Below the pieces are notes generated by a model that was not told the DNA's origin, did not search any database, and saw only the letters and a program-made list of their open reading frames with translations. From the NCBI RefSeq assembly GCF_029852145.1, contig NC_079975.1:15807275-15871274 (forward strand): 64,000 nucleotides of DNA. The letters are read 5' to 3'. Made by a program: the position numbers and the translations under genes. Shown in pieces: positions 33,360-46,627 of the stretch (position 1 is its first letter; each line of letters opens with the position of its first letter). The stretch is from Microplitis mediator (lineage: Eukaryota; Arthropoda; Insecta; Hymenoptera; Braconidae).

Positions 33360-34339
33360 TGATGACCTTAAATACACTCTTCTATCTGTAGACGCTAAGA
33401 AAATCGACGATTTTCGAAAAATTGAGAAGTTATTTTTTTCACCCCGTGTTTTGTACCGCGATTAGTTTACCGCAGTAATTTAAAATAATTAAATAATGAA
33501 CTGGCGATGAGCAATATTAAAATAAAATAGTGTGCGTTGATTCTTGAAATGAAAAGAAATGTAAGATAAAATAATCTTATGGTATTTTATTTGTCTGAGC
33601 TTGCTGCTCTTTACAAGTCTGGTGAGTTACTGATTACAAAAAGTATGTTTAAAAATAATTGGAGTTTTTCGGAGGCGGAGTTATTTTAGTGGCGGAAAAG
33701 GACCAAGGAAAAAATGCGAGGAAATTATTGGGCAGTTGCGGGCAAATAAGTGGAAAGAGGGATAATGGGTCTTGCCATTGGTAATTAGCTAGGTTTGTAG
33801 GTGGGCACTTAACTGGGACCGACGGAGTTTGGGTAGGGAGGTCAGAGGTGAGCAGTGCGGACACTTAAGGAAACGGGAGTCATGATTTATGAGGGGCTTA
33901 AGGGATTAGAGCCATAATATTTTGACCGTAAGGAGAACCTTTTTTTTGGAGAGGATGTGGATTGCAATATTACAAAAATTTAACTGTGCAACAGCTATTT
34001 TTATGAAGCAGATGTTTAAACAATACTTTAAAAATTGTAATGTCGGGATGTTAAGGTCTGGGAACAAGACTAAGTGCTGGGAAATTCCCAAGTGTCCCTA
34101 GTAATATAAAAATCGGCTTAAAATATATTTACAATCAGTTTCTAAAATAGGAAAATTTAGAGTTTGACGAAAAATGGAAATATTGTAAAATATAACTTAA
34201 GAGGATTAAAAATATTTCCCAGCGCAGTAAAATATAATTTTTGTTAGGCTAACAAAATTTGGTTTGTAAGAATAAAAATAAAAATATGTAAATGAATTAA
34301 TATACATATAATGTTTTGTAAAATGAAGTATATGAATAA
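33360..34339. other. Retroelement leader with a repeat fragment
   Basis: 33390-33460 is a fragment of the AACTTCCCGCTAAGAAAATCGACG family. The rest, including a G-rich stretch at 33660-33900, has no recognisable gene and is taken as untranslated sequence of the LTR element. Confidence 0.45.
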
Positions 34340-34373
34340 GGATTGCGACGAAACACCCCGATTGTCGAAAGTC

Positions 34374-34451
<78 letters not shown>

Positions 34452-36255
34452 ATGTGTGTAAACTCTTTGTAACTTTTTAACTGATAAATCGATTTAGATG
34501 GTTGAGGTGGCAATCGAAAGAGCTTGTTGGCTCTCAACTTTCCTGAAAATATCAGATCATTTGATCAAGCAGATTTGAAAATATTGGCGAATTACGAAAA
34601 AAAAAAATTTTTAACCGCCCGCTAAGAAAATTGTAAATTTTCAAAAATTCGGGAAGTTATTGGTTTCGGTCCGATTTACGAAAATCGAATTTTCATCAGA
34701 TGTCGACGTTTCGAGGTCCTAGGAAGCTATCCTGACTAATTTCACGATGATGTCCGAGTGTATGTATGTGTGTACGTACGTACGTATGTATGTATGTAAA
34801 TATTCATAACTCTTGAACGGATGAACCGATTTTGATCTTGAGGTGTCATTCGACGTGGTTTGTTAATGTCCTGAAGCCGTAAAAATTTGAACTTAATCGG
34901 TAGGGTGCGTTCAGAGATATTTCAAAAATAAAATTTTTCCGAAAATGTTTTATTAGGATAACTTTTAATTTGCTCGATGGATTGATTCCAAAATCTAATC
35001 AGCTCTAAAACTCTATAAGCCGCGTTGAATGCCACCTCAACCATCAAAATCGGTTCATTCGTTCAAGAGAAACCGTTGACGAAAGAATTCAAAAAAAATT
35101 TTTTCCTTGGTATTTTTGAAATTTCTCAAAAACGGCTAAATAAATCAATTTCAAAATTTGACCAGCTTTAGAACTTGATAAGACGCGTCGATTGCCACCT
35201 CAACCATCAAAATCGGTTGATTTGTTCGCGAGATATCGTGGGAGAAAGAAATGCTAAAAAATGGTTTTTTACAAAACAATGGCATACAAAAGTATTTACG
35301 AGCTCGAAGAGCTCGAAAATATATTCACAATAATGTTTTTGAGCTCAACGAGCTCGAAAACAGCGGGAAGTTTTGGGGCTGGCCCGCAGGGTCAACTGAC
35401 AGACCATTTTTTTTTTTTAGTTTTTTAGTCATTTCTCAGAAACGACTTGAACGATCGACTTCAAAATCTTATGAGCTCTAGAACTTTATAAGCCACGTCG
35501 AATACCACCTCAACTATCTCAATCGGTTAATTTGTTCGAGAGATATCGTTGGCGAAAGAAATGATAAAAAACGGTTTTTTTCGATTATCTTTGAAATGAC
35601 TTATCCGATCAATTTCAAAATTTAATCAGCTCTAGAACTCAATAAAACGCGCCGATTGCCACCTTAAACGCCAAAATCGGTTGATTAGTTCAATAGATAT
35701 CGGCGCTGAAAAGTTAGAAAAATAACATTTTATATTATTTTTTCCGGATAAATCAAAATATAAAGTGCTAAAATGTGTCTGAAATCATACCAACTCTTTC
35801 TCAATATAGTCTCTTTCGATCATCAGATAATGTCATGTAACTTTTTCCTTAGTTTTAAACATATTGTCAGCAAAAAATTGAGAAAACCCAGTTTTCAATG
35901 TTTTTCTCGGATATGCCATATATTATTGCTCTGACCTAAGTCAAAACTCATTCAAATTTGATTTTGATCACTGACATTGATTTCTGCCTCAATACATGTA
36001 CTTCAGAGAACATAATCGAAAATGAAAATTTAAAAGCCGCTTCTTCATTAATGATTTTTGATTCTTATCTTTTAAACTCTAGCATAAAACGTTACTTGTT
36101 AGATCTTGAGAAGCTCATAAAAAAATGATTGCATGTAATGGCATTTCGAAGAGCTCAAAAATATATTCACAGTGATGTTTTCAAGCTCCTTGAGCTCGAA
36201 AACAGCGGGAAGTTTTGAGGCTGGCCCGCAGGGCCAACCGACGCCCAGATTTTTT
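34340..36255. repeat. (TG)n-bearing repeat family K, one partial and one full copy
   Basis: A partial copy (34340-34605) with (TG)n is followed by a full copy from TTAACCGCCCGCTAAGAAAA (34606) to AACAGCGGGAAGTTTTG and a T-run (about 36255). The ends AACTTCCCGCT and AGCGGGAAGTT are short inverted repeats. Inside, a block of about 150-190 bp (CTCAGAAACGRCT... CAGCTCTAGAACTT... CACCTCAACCATCAAAATCG...GAGATATCG) is iterated four times. The family recurs at 57541-58262, with fragments at 17955 and 33390. It has no coding capacity. Confidence 0.8.
34375..34451. repeat. (TG)n microsatellite
   Basis: About 37 uninterrupted TG dinucleotides inside repeat K. Confidence 0.98.
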
Positions 36256-36980
36256 TTTTTTTTATTCATGTAGTGTCACGTAGTATTTTATTATCAGTGA
36301 ACCGGTCCGATTTATTTAAATAGATATTATATACTCGGTTAAATCGTTCGTTCAATTCTGTTTTTTATTCCGGTCACGTAATTATAATTGTTATTGTCAG
36401 TTACATAAATTTAATATCATACGTTTTAATCGAGCGTATCTTTTTTCGTTTTATGAACTTTATTTCGCGCGTTGCTATCCCGATGATGGCTGAATAGGAC
36501 ATAAAATTTATGTATTACTTATTGTATGTTTCATTTTCTTTTTATCAAGTAGTAAAATGAGAGATAAAGTTTGGCTACCATTCGTGTATTATTGTATAGA
36601 TGGTTTTGATACTTACAGGTTATAAATTATTATTTTTTTATAAAAATGTTGTATTCAAATAATATGCAGGTAATCAATGAGGAATCCAGGTTATTTAATC
36701 TATTTAATTGAACAAATGAATTTAAATAAATTGCAAGTTAGACCCACAAGGTATATATTACAATTGTTACCTGGTAATATTAGTTATAGTCAGATTGATT
36801 ACGATATTTAATTATTTCAAAATAATAATTATTGCATTAATTTATTTAAATAATATTCGTATATATTTTGTTTTTGTTTAATTATTTATCTTTGTAAGTA
36901 AATGCAAAACGATCAGCGTGGTAATGCATCAGCAGTTATAGGTTAGGTAGGCTATATCGTATAAAATGGTATATATAGCT
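36256..36980. other. Untranslated leader of the LTR element, no gene
   Basis: AT-rich, with words shared with 38800-39050 and 43880-44200 (TTTTAGTCGGT, TTTTCRGTTTTRCYGAGC), so it is probably repetitive leader sequence. No open frame is supported. Confidence 0.4.
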
Positions 36981-36982
36981 TA

Positions 36983-38500
36983 GGGTGGTCCTTATTTTGA
37001 ACATTTTCGAATTTCTATGCTCCTAGAGGCGTATGTAGTTCGAAATGAATAAAAAAAAATATTCTCCAAGTTTCAGGTCTCTATCTCAATTTCAACCCGT
37101 GCCGCACAGCGATGTAAGTTTCCCGTTTGAATAACATGGAGTTTTTGGCATTGAACGATTAATTATTTATTCCGGCCAAAGCAATCGTTCAAAAAATTTG
37201 AAACTCTGTAGACTTTATCCTTATAGTAGTTGCTACTTCTCAGAATTTTTACAGATTTTTAGCTACTATGATTTTGGAGGTACAGCAAGATTAAAAGAAA
37301 GAAAAAAAAATTTTTTTTTATTTTTTATCTAAAATTTTTTTTAAATAACAACAAATCACTCTGCATCCTTATCAGAAGTTCTTACTTTTTTCGATTCTCG
37401 CACCCAAGTAAGTAAACGGCATATCTGTGTTGCACTAATACAGTAATCAGGAACTTTGGCCGAGTTTTGCTCACGAAAAAACGAATATTTCCGAAAAATT
37501 TTCTATAATATTTACTCAAAAATAGATCCTTTTTAGGAAAAATTTATTGTAGCTATAAAGTTGTAAATAAATCACTATTTTGACCTTATAATACACGAAA
37601 CTAAAAACTTTTAGTTTATTATTTATTGCTTAAAATAATTAATAAACTTAAAGGTGACTAATATATTGAAGCAAGTATTAAAAGAAATTTAATTTATTTA
37701 TATTATTTATTAAATAATAAAACAAGGCATATAATAAGATTAGTCACATAGATATACTGATCTCAGATATCGTTTGGAAAAATCACTTAAATTTCTTTTA
37801 ATACTTGCTTCAATAAATTAGTCACCTTTAAGTTTATTAATTATTATAAGCAATAAATAATAAACTAAAAGTTTTCAGTTTTGTGTATTATAAGGTCAAA
37901 TTAGTGATTTATTTACAACTTTATAGCTATAATAAATTTTCCTTAAATGGATCTATTTTTGAGTTAATATAATAAACTTGAAAAATTTTTCGGAAATATT
38001 CGTTTTTTCGTGAGCAAAACTCGGCCAAAGATCCTGATGACTGTATTAGTGCAACACAGATATGCCGCTTACTTACTTGGGTGCGAGAATCGAAAAAAGT
38101 AAGAACTTCTGATAAGGATGCAGAGTGATTTGTTGTTATTGAAAAAAAATTTTAGATAAAAAATAAAAAAAAATTTTTTTTTCTTTCTTTTAATCTTGCT
38201 GTACCTCCAAAATCATAGTAGCTAAAAATCTGTAAAAATTCTGAGAAGTAGCAACTACTATAAGGATAAAGTCTACAGAGTTTCAAATTTTTTGAACGAT
38301 TGCTTTGGCCGGAATAAATAATTAATCGTTCAATGCCAAAAACTCCATGTTATTCAAACGGGAAACTTACATCGCTGTGCAGCACGGGTTAGATTGAGAT
38401 AGAGACCTAAAACTTGGAGAATATTTTTTTTTATTCATTTCGAACTACATAAACCTCTGAGAGCATAGAAATTCGAAAATGTCCAAAATTAGGACCACCC
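36983..38500. mobile_element. 1.5-kb near-perfect palindrome with TA target duplication
   Basis: The left arm 36983-37693 is the reverse complement of 37788-38500 with few differences; the unpaired centre is about 95 bp. The ends read GGGTGGTCCTTATTTTG inward and the flanks are TA (36981-36982, 38501-38502). TA duplication suggests Tc1/mariner-type integration of a non-autonomous hairpin element. No coding sequence was found. Confidence 0.93.
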
Positions 38501-38502
38501 TA

Positions 38503-39331
38503 ATATAGCTACAGTATCGATTTATTACTTTTCGAGTGTGAACTTCAGGGGACTGAGTGACTACTTTCACTTTTCAGTGTGGACAGATGGATACAGAAGA
38601 AGCGGGATGATATGATTGGCGCGCTGCCTATGGAGCATGCGCGCTCGCAGTTTATACTTTACTTTCGCTTTTGCTGGGGTCACTATACTTCGAAGTGATA
38701 AAGCTGCTGTTGTGCTGCTGCGTTCATAGGCCGGGAAAATATTCGCGTACGCTGAGCTGGGCCGTAGAAAGAATCTCCGTCACAACGTAGCTCTTGCAAC
38801 TGACTTCCGTTGCCGGTACAATTTTTCTTTTAGTCGGTGGTTGATTTCCGGTTATCTGTAATATATCGAGAAATAGCACTTAATATGTTTACGATTTTCT
38901 TTCATGTTTCTTTTGAATTCACAGTTTTTAATTTATTATATTTTTCTTTTTTGAGTATTTCAATTTTTATATTTGTAGTTTTTAATTATTTGATTTTCGG
39001 TTTTGCCGAGCAATAGATAGAAGCAAAGTATATTATTATATTCGTTTTGAATGATTTAAATTTAAACTCTTGTTTATATTTATATTTTTATTTTGGAGGA
39101 GGGCGCTACGGACTTGTTATAGTACACCTCGTGCTCTGAATTTGTAATTTTCTTTTTATTGTTTTTCAAAGTTCTTTTTTCCAAAAAATACAGACATACC
39201 GTCGTATTTGTGTCTTATTGCCTCAAGAACCCAGCAAGAAATAAATAACTGTGATTCTGCCAACATATCACCAGTGTAGTGAGCCTAAAATATCAGCGCG
39301 CCACGTGGGTGCAATGTGAGGTTAGGTTGAC
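38503..39331. other. 5' region of the LINE and flanking leader
   Basis: GC-richer sequence at 38560-38820 precedes the LINE ORF. TTTTCGGTTTTGCCGAGCAATAGATA at 38996-39021 recurs, diverged, downstream of the LINE at 43904, so the LINE may have inserted in repetitive leader sequence. No separate gene was found. Confidence 0.4.
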
Positions 39332-41680
39332 ATGTCATCTCTTACGGCTACAACCACGGTCAAAAATAAACTCACAGCTTGTTCAACCTTACATAAGACA
39401 TCTACAAAGGGTAAACCCAACTCTGATTCTACTATCAGCACCAAAAAACTAGGAAGACCATCAATTCAACAACTAAGAGAACGGTCAAACTCCCTGGGGG
39501 CTATTGACGAGCTATGAACTGGAATTAAAAGACGAAGAGAACTCTCAGACGCCCCCGCAGACAATCAAAAACCAACAAAGCGCCATGACCCGCCGTCAAT
39601 CATCTCACCCAAAGAATCGTCTAATTCAAACCCCAAGATGGATCAAGTCAGAAACCAACCTCCGGAATTGCCAGACTTCTCAACCATCCCCAGCCACGAT
39701 TCTTTCAAATGGTTAGCTGAACAATTTGTATCATTGGTAGAAGCAAATCATACGCAGTTCTCACAAATAAAGGAAACCATCAGCCAAACGTCACAATCAG
39801 TCCAGAACCACCTGCAATCATTAGATAAAAAGTTCACCGACTTATCCGATGAAGTTAAGGCGGTAAAAGCCGAACATAAGGAACTTATGCAACGATTGGA
39901 AGCCGTAGAATCGGGTAAGTGTGGTTCCAACAATCTTAATCTTGAAAACACACTGAAACCGATTATTTCCAGACTTGAAGCAGCGGAAAAAAAGATTGAA
40001 TCCAGTTCCAGCAACAGCACAAATGCTGAAGTAATATCCCAGATCAATAGACTCTCCAGATCGGTTGATATCCAAGAGAGCAGAGCCCGTAGAAATAACA
40101 TAATCATAAGAGGATTTGTAACTTCTACACCTAACCCTCAAAATGAAATCAGTGAATTCCTAGAGTCCAGGTTTGGGGTTCCGAAGAATACTTGCCAATC
40201 AATTAAAAACATCGGTGGCAGCCGACACATTGTGCACTTCGACGAACATGAACCCAAAGCTAAAATTATGAAGAGTACAAAGACACTACTGGCCGATACT
40301 AACATCTTTATTGATAACGATTTAACCCCACTAGAGAGCCAAGAAGCCTTCAAACTGAGGAGGAAAGCTAAAGAAGAACGTGAAAAAGGAAATCACCCAA
40401 GGATCCGCTCAAACAAAATTTTCCTGAAAGACAAATGCCTTACCTGGAACAGGTTTACAAAGAAATGGACTAAAGAATCTCTGAATCTCACGCAACCAGC
40501 ATCCATCACTGCTATATATTGGAACTGTCATGGTATAGAAAACTGTAACAACCTACCAATTTCCAATGATACCTTCTTTATTGGGCTCACAGAAACATGG
40601 CTTACCTCACCTTTAACTTCCCCGCCAAGCTGGGCCCGAGGCTTTAGATGTATCTTGTCCAATGCATCAAAATCTCACAATAAAGGAAGGGGCAGCGGAG
40701 GCCTACTGGCATTGGTCAAAGACGAACTTGAATCGAGCATAATTGAAATAAACAACCACTGGATCATCATTAAAATCAAACTACCGCAGCGTTGTGTCTT
40801 TATGGGCCTACTCTACTTTAAACCAGACCTGAATCTCGGGGACATCCTGGACCGTCTTAAAACCGAATTAACCAATGTCACATACCTGCAATCAGCCAGA
40901 TCTTCCCAGGACACCCATGTCACCCCCAAAGGTATCTCTCTACTAAACTTTTTATCCAGCAATGGTCTCATTCTTCTCAACGGGAGGACGAACAAGGACA
41001 GCGAAGGTAAAATAACATATTATGGCCAGAGTGGTGTTAGTGTGGTGGACCTAGTTTGGTGTAACTATGAAGCAGCCAAGACAGTCTATTCACTCGAAGT
41101 GGAGGATGACTTCTACGGCTCCGATCATTTCCCTGTTCGAACTAAGTTCTTTCTATCTATGGCTATCTCGAATGCCACGGTGAACAGAAGCAAGTCTACC
41201 ATCGGCAAATTAATCTGGAAACCAGAGAACGCCTTTCAGTACGCCGAAACCTTACGTCATTCTCATCGTATACATCTCATCAACACCGATACCACGGTGG
41301 ACACACTTGCTGCTGATCTCCATCTGGCCATACACGAATCAGCCGAGCTTGCGGGAATGAAACTGATTACATCCGGTGAACCTAACAGAAGGATGCCCAG
41401 AAAACCATGGGATGACTGCGAACTCAAAACTCTCAGATCGTCCTTATCTAAATGCCAGAGGAACTGCCGTAAAATGGGATTAACACCAAAGAACCTAGCT
41501 GAACTGCATGACCTCAAAACTCAACTCAGTAAGGCTAGGAAACAAAAAATTAAGAACTACCTCCAAAATATAAGACACACTATGGCCCAAACCTCCAAAC
41601 CGAAAGATTTCTGGCAGCTGGTGAGGAGGCTAAGAAGACCTCCAAAAAAACCCAAACCCAATACCGCTCAGCACATGTGA
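39332..41680 (+). pseudogene. LINE ORF1-like region fused in frame to AP endonuclease
   Basis: From ATG 39332 one frame runs to 41680 with a single TGA at 39515. Order: basic N-terminus; coiled coil at about 39700-40080 (SLDKKFTDLSDEVKAVKAEH); an RRM-type block RRNNIIIRGF (about 40090); WNRFTKKWTKE; then endonuclease starting YWNCHGI (about 40520), TETWL, SGGLLALVKDEL, DLVWCN and YGSDHFPV (about 41120). The GDFN segment expected before RSSQDTHVTPKG is absent, so about 40 residues seem deleted in frame near 40895. The catalytic set is therefore incomplete. Confidence 0.85.
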
Positions 41681-41684
41681 AGAA

Positions 41685-43646
41685 TTTTACTCTACGGTCT
41701 ATCCTCCAAGAACAATTTATGACACGGTATACACTGATGTCCGCCACCCTGACTTGGACAAGGACTTCTCGTATCATGAAATTCGCAAAGCTATCGCGAA
41801 AAGCAAGACAAATAAGTCCCCAGGACCAGACGCAATCTTAAATGAACATCTTCAGCATCTACCACCTGCCTGGATCAACTATATAAAAGAAGTGCTAAAC
41901 AAGATATGGAACACCGCACAAGTTCCTCACGCTTGGCCTTCAGCACTAGTTACGCTGATCACTAAAAAAGGAGTGCAGGTTGACCCTGCCAACTATAGAG
42001 GTATAGCTCTACTTAACAACCTACTTAAACTTTTCACAAGTCTGCTCCATAAAAGAATAGACACCTGGATGGAAGCCTTTAGTATTGTCCCCGAAGAGCA
42101 AGCCGGCTTCAGGAAGGGTCGAAGCTGTCTAGACCAGATATTTACCCTCATAACAGCACTCCAAACGAAAATTAGGCTCAACGGCAATGCGGTGTACTGC
42201 ATATATATAGACTTCCGCCGAGCTTCCGACTCGGTACCCCATCATCTATTATGGAAGAAACTCTTCAAGATTGGAGTCAGTGGCAGGTTGATACGCACTG
42301 TTCGAGAGGTCTACGAGCAGGCAAACATCAAATTACGGATAGAGGGAAACTTTTCTTGAGTCTTTGAAGCCACGGAGGGCGTACTGCAGGGGGACAAACT
42401 TAGCCCGCCACTATTCATATTATATATCTCTGATATAATATCCTTCCTCCAGAAAAAAGGTATAAAAGGCTTAAGTATTGGCCCGAGGACTCTACTAGCA
42501 CTACTGTTCGCGGACGATGCAGTCATTTTCGGTACATCTCTCATAGAAACCACAAAAATCCTAGCCGCACTTGAAGAGTTCTTTGATGAGAACAAACTCA
42601 CGGTACACACAGGTAAAACTGAAGTCATGGTTCGCCGCTCTTCCGGCAGGATTAGACGCAGGGAAAAAAACGCATTTTACTACAAAGGTCAACCCATTAA
42701 AACCACCTCGAAATACAATTACCTGGGGACGATGATAGATAGTGTAACCAAGGGTAGCTCGGCAGCGGAGGCAGCGCTACGCAAAGCTAAAATCGCGACA
42801 GGCACAGCGTGCTCCACCCTAAGTAAAGCAAAATCAGACTCTTGGGCACCCAAAACCAAACTATTTTACAGCCTCGTCGCCCCAACTGTACTCTACGGAA
42901 TCGAAGCATAGGGACTGGACCACCTCAATACTGTTAATAAGGCTCAAGACGACTTCTTCAGAAAAATCCTGTTACTTCCCAGGAACACACCTGGATATAT
43001 GATCAGACTGGAAACGGGTATTACACGACTTTCCGTGATGGCAATCAGTCAAATGTGAAACTGGATAATAAGAATTCTTAAGATGGGTGAAGATCGATGG
43101 CCTAAAATCTGCCTCATCTATCTAATAAACTTAGCAAACAACCCAACTTGCAAGATCCAGTTTAACTGGGTCACTTAATTCAAAAAAATTCTAAAAGAAG
43201 TACCGGTACCAGATATGTTCGCCAATCTGGACCCGAAATTCTGGGAAAAGCACAAACCCACATTTTTAGACGCAATTAATAATAGAGCTAAACGACTCGA
43301 CTACGAAAAATACCTCCGATCATCTTCACTACAATCGCAGCTGTTCTGGTGTCAAAGCTTGGGTACACCAAGATACTTAGAAATCCGATGTCCGATAAAT
43401 CTTTCCCGTATGGTCACTCAACTTCGACTCGCCAATAAATATGTTTGTTGTATTACATGCCTTGGGTACAGACTCTACCTCTCTCCCAGTTTGCCATGCA
43501 AATCATGTGGAGACAGCCTTGAAACAATCGAACACATCATAACAAGTTGCCCAACTCTAGAGGATCTAAAAGCCCACCACTTCAAAAGTGTTATCGAAAC
43601 ATCCCCTCAACCTCCCCCTGCTCAAGATCCTAAACATCTACTCTAA
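41685..43646 (+). pseudogene. LINE reverse transcriptase and C-terminal Zn motif, broken
   Basis: The frame changes after 41680 and continues with YHEIRKAIAKSKTNKSPGPD (finger region), VPEEQAGFRKGRSCLDQI, motif A as YIDFRRASDSVPHHLLW (Ser where Phe is usual), VLQGDKLSPPLF, and motif C LLFADDAVIF (about 42503). The C-terminal part carries CKSCGDSLETIEHIITSC (about 43500). Stops at 42358, 42909, 43056 and 43176 break it. It would copy element RNA at a nicked target. Confidence 0.9.
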
Positions 43647-43870
43647 AAATGAAATGGAAAACCTGGCCCGGTTTCTGGTAGCTGTCATCAACCGTTGTAC
43701 CCTTCACTCCAAAACATGATCTATTCGACTACCTCTGCTTAATCATACACCTGTATTATTATCTCTATAATTTATTACTTGCCTAGCATGCGCACCTCAT
43801 CCATGTTACATGAGAGTTTTAACTAAATACAAAGTATATACCTCTCGAAAAACATATATATATATATACA

Positions 43871-46158
43871 TATACATAATATATTTTTATTTTATTATTT
43901 AATTTTCAGTTTTACTGAGCAATAGATACAAATATTTTATTATATATTTTTTTCGTTACATATCGGTTATTATCGGTTAAAAAGATTTTACAGGTACTTT
44001 AACATAGCAACTAGATAATATCAGATTTCAGTTTTTATTGAGCTCATAAACAAGAATTTAATATAATCTGGAGTAATTAAATATTGCTCCAGACTTGTTT
44101 CTCGACTCTCCATTTTCCAAAGGGATTATTTTTAGTCGGTTGTTATTATATCTGTTAAAATAGCTACTGGGTGGATAGTTGAATTAATATAAGAGTAAAT
44201 GCAAAATTATACACCACAGATCAATACGGGTGTTCCTAAGAGTTATCCCAGTTCGCGAATTTAAATGTATATTTTATTCGTACTTACGATTTTAACGGGT
44301 AAACCAGGTCACAAAGTTTATAAACACTTTATGTGCGTTAATATGTTGATACTCAGTAGAGTTTATTATAATCGTAGAAGAGAAATAAAGTTATGATAGA
44401 CAGCAATTTTAGGTACGACATGAGTATGAAAAAAGGTAGTTGCGATGCGCTTGATCTGTGCTCGTGACGTCACGTCAGGTAAAAGCGGGGGGTCATTCTA
44501 TAGTCTGTCAATTATAAGTTTATAATGATTTAATATACCAAATGATATGAAATGGTTCTCAACCTCTTTTTTTGTTACAGTCAGGAGACTTTGAGTATTT
44601 AAAGTTATGTTTTTAGCGTTTATTTATTTTATTTATTTGAAACTTTATTAGGTTTTTATATATGTAAAATATGTTCGTAAATTCGCGGTTTTTCAGAGAT
44701 TTGTTTTACATGCTGGTGGTATGGTCAGTCGATTAGTTATCTAGTCTCTGATGCATGATAACTGACGATTTGACTTAATTAGTCAAAGATAATATATAAT
44801 TTATAGATCATTTAACAATCTGTACAGTTCTAATGACTGTACTGGAACTAGAGCTCCATTTTTCCAGGTCTGATAGCCAGAAGGGCTTATATAATTATTT
44901 AAACAAATTTTAAATTAATATTATTTTACATTGGATGCCAGAAGGGCTTAAATTATCAGATTCCTGGTAACTGTGCGCATGAGGTGATCACGTGCACAGG
45001 TTCCTTGGTATTTTTCCGACGAATCGGTTTTAATATTTTATTATTTATTCAAATAGATAATAATTAATTTAAAGGTATTTTATTTATGTGGTGAAGCCAC
45101 AAAATTGTTGACAACAAATAACATTTTTATTAAACACTTGAATATGGTTTTATAGTGAGGCTATATAAACAATATTTATTTATACAATGTTTAAACGATG
45201 CAGTAATTTTCAGGATTATGGTCTGAAGCGGTAAAGCCGTAAACAGACAGGTTTAAATTATTTGATTAAATAATATTTTATTACTACTCAAAAATTATTT
45301 ATAGGATTGTTATGAGAGTGGTAGATAGGTGAAGTCCGGTAACTCTGAAACATTGAGTTTTTCAAGTTTTGGGGTGAAAATAATTTTTCATGCGTAATAA
45401 CGCGAGTCGGATCACGTGAACTATTGGAATGCGACGCTAAGAGTTCTGAGAACTATATTTTTTTTGGATGCGTCTTATTTGAAATTAATTTTGAGTGACG
45501 TAATATTTTTTTCTATAGAATTTTAGCAATTGTTCAGAATGAACATTTATAATTTTATTACAGTTTAATTATTGCTCAGAAGGAGATAATTAAAAATTAT
45601 AAAGATTTTAAGTTTATTGTTGGGTAATTTTAATAAGGTAATTAAACGAACAAAATTGCTACTAAAGCTAAAATTAGCAAAATAAATTACTTTCTTTTAA
45701 ACAGAGTATGATAATAATTTTAAGTAATTAACAAAGTTTAGGGTGCAAGTTAAGCTTGCATAAAGGTTAAATTTAAACAGGTAATAGTTGCTGAAATGAA
45801 TTGTTATTAATAATGGTTGGCCAGGTGATTTTAAAGATTTTATAGATTTTAGAATATTATTTTATTTTTCATTTATAGCAAGTAAGAATTTAAGGTATGC
45901 CGGCGCTATGGGCAAGAGTGAGTCCGGGCTATTGTAATTCTAAGAATTTAGGCGTAGTTATTTTGAATTTTTGAATTTTTTAAATTTTCCAAATGCAATT
46001 AACAAATTAATTTTTAATAGTAATAAAGCCATATGGGCGTCACTGAGACAAAGTTGAAGTAAATCTGAATGTGAGAATAACGATTTTACTTTAAAGAAAT
46101 TATGCAAATACAATTAATGAAATATTCTAAATTTTATAATAACAATAAGGCCATGTGG
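43871..46158. other. Long untranslated leader of the LTR element
   Basis: AT-rich with internal short repeats (GCCAGAAGGGCTTA at 44877 and 44938; GCCATATGGGCGTCACTGAGAC at 46028 resembles GCCACTGAAACGAAG at the LTR border). No open frame with a recognisable domain. The size and lack of genes suggest leader plus decayed insertions. Confidence 0.45.
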
Positions 46159-46176
46159 GCCCCACATTGGGCGCCA
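46159..46176 (-). promoter_or_regulatory. tRNA primer binding site of the LTR element
   Basis: On the minus strand, TGGCGCCCAATGTGGGGC starts one base after the 5' LTR end. TGGCGCC is the classic complement of a tRNA 3' end. It fixes the transcription direction as minus. Confidence 0.8.
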
Positions 46177-46627
46177 CTGAAACGAAGTTAAGGTCCACCC
46201 CCTCTAATAGGGGTAAATCAACCGTCCGTTACCCATTTAAATTAAATGAGCCCGTGTCCTTTTTAGCCAGTAGACTAATTATTTGGTAATTGATCCTGTC
46301 TTACCCAGTTCGTAGGGACCAAACGACCGTTTGGCCTTGAGATTTTTATATGTTAAGAAATTACATATAAAGGATCGGGATTCGTAGAGCCAGATTATAT
46401 ATAAATGATATATAATAAATATCGATTACAGGTACTTGCATAACAAGCCACAAGAATTGAATGAAATTAAATAATATGCACTAGGAGTTGGAGAAGCTAT
46501 GATAATAGTATTATTATACTTACCTGAGAGCTGATGATTCACTGGTGCAGATAGAAACGAGATTAAAAGCGAGGACAATTGTGATCAAAGCATCACAATT
46601 GTCAGTTAAAAACCACAAGCAGGTGGA

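Larger units (their letters stand above)
39310..43870 (+). mobile_element. Non-LTR retrotransposon (APE-type LINE), broken
   Basis: ORF1-like, endonuclease and reverse transcriptase follow one another on the plus strand, opposite to the host LTR element. The 3' end lies near an AT microsatellite (about 43850-43880) without a clear poly-A tail. Target duplications were not found. The C-terminal Cys/His motif and APE-type endonuclease place it in the Jockey/I/CR1/R1 assemblage; clade not assigned. Confidence 0.88.

Noticed and set aside
34244..34537. Open frame with a long Thr-His run on the minus strand
   Set aside because: Translation of the (TG)n microsatellite.
39748..41777. Several minus-strand open frames of 60-119 codons
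   Set aside because: Antisense shadows of the LINE ORF1, endonuclease and reverse transcriptase frames.
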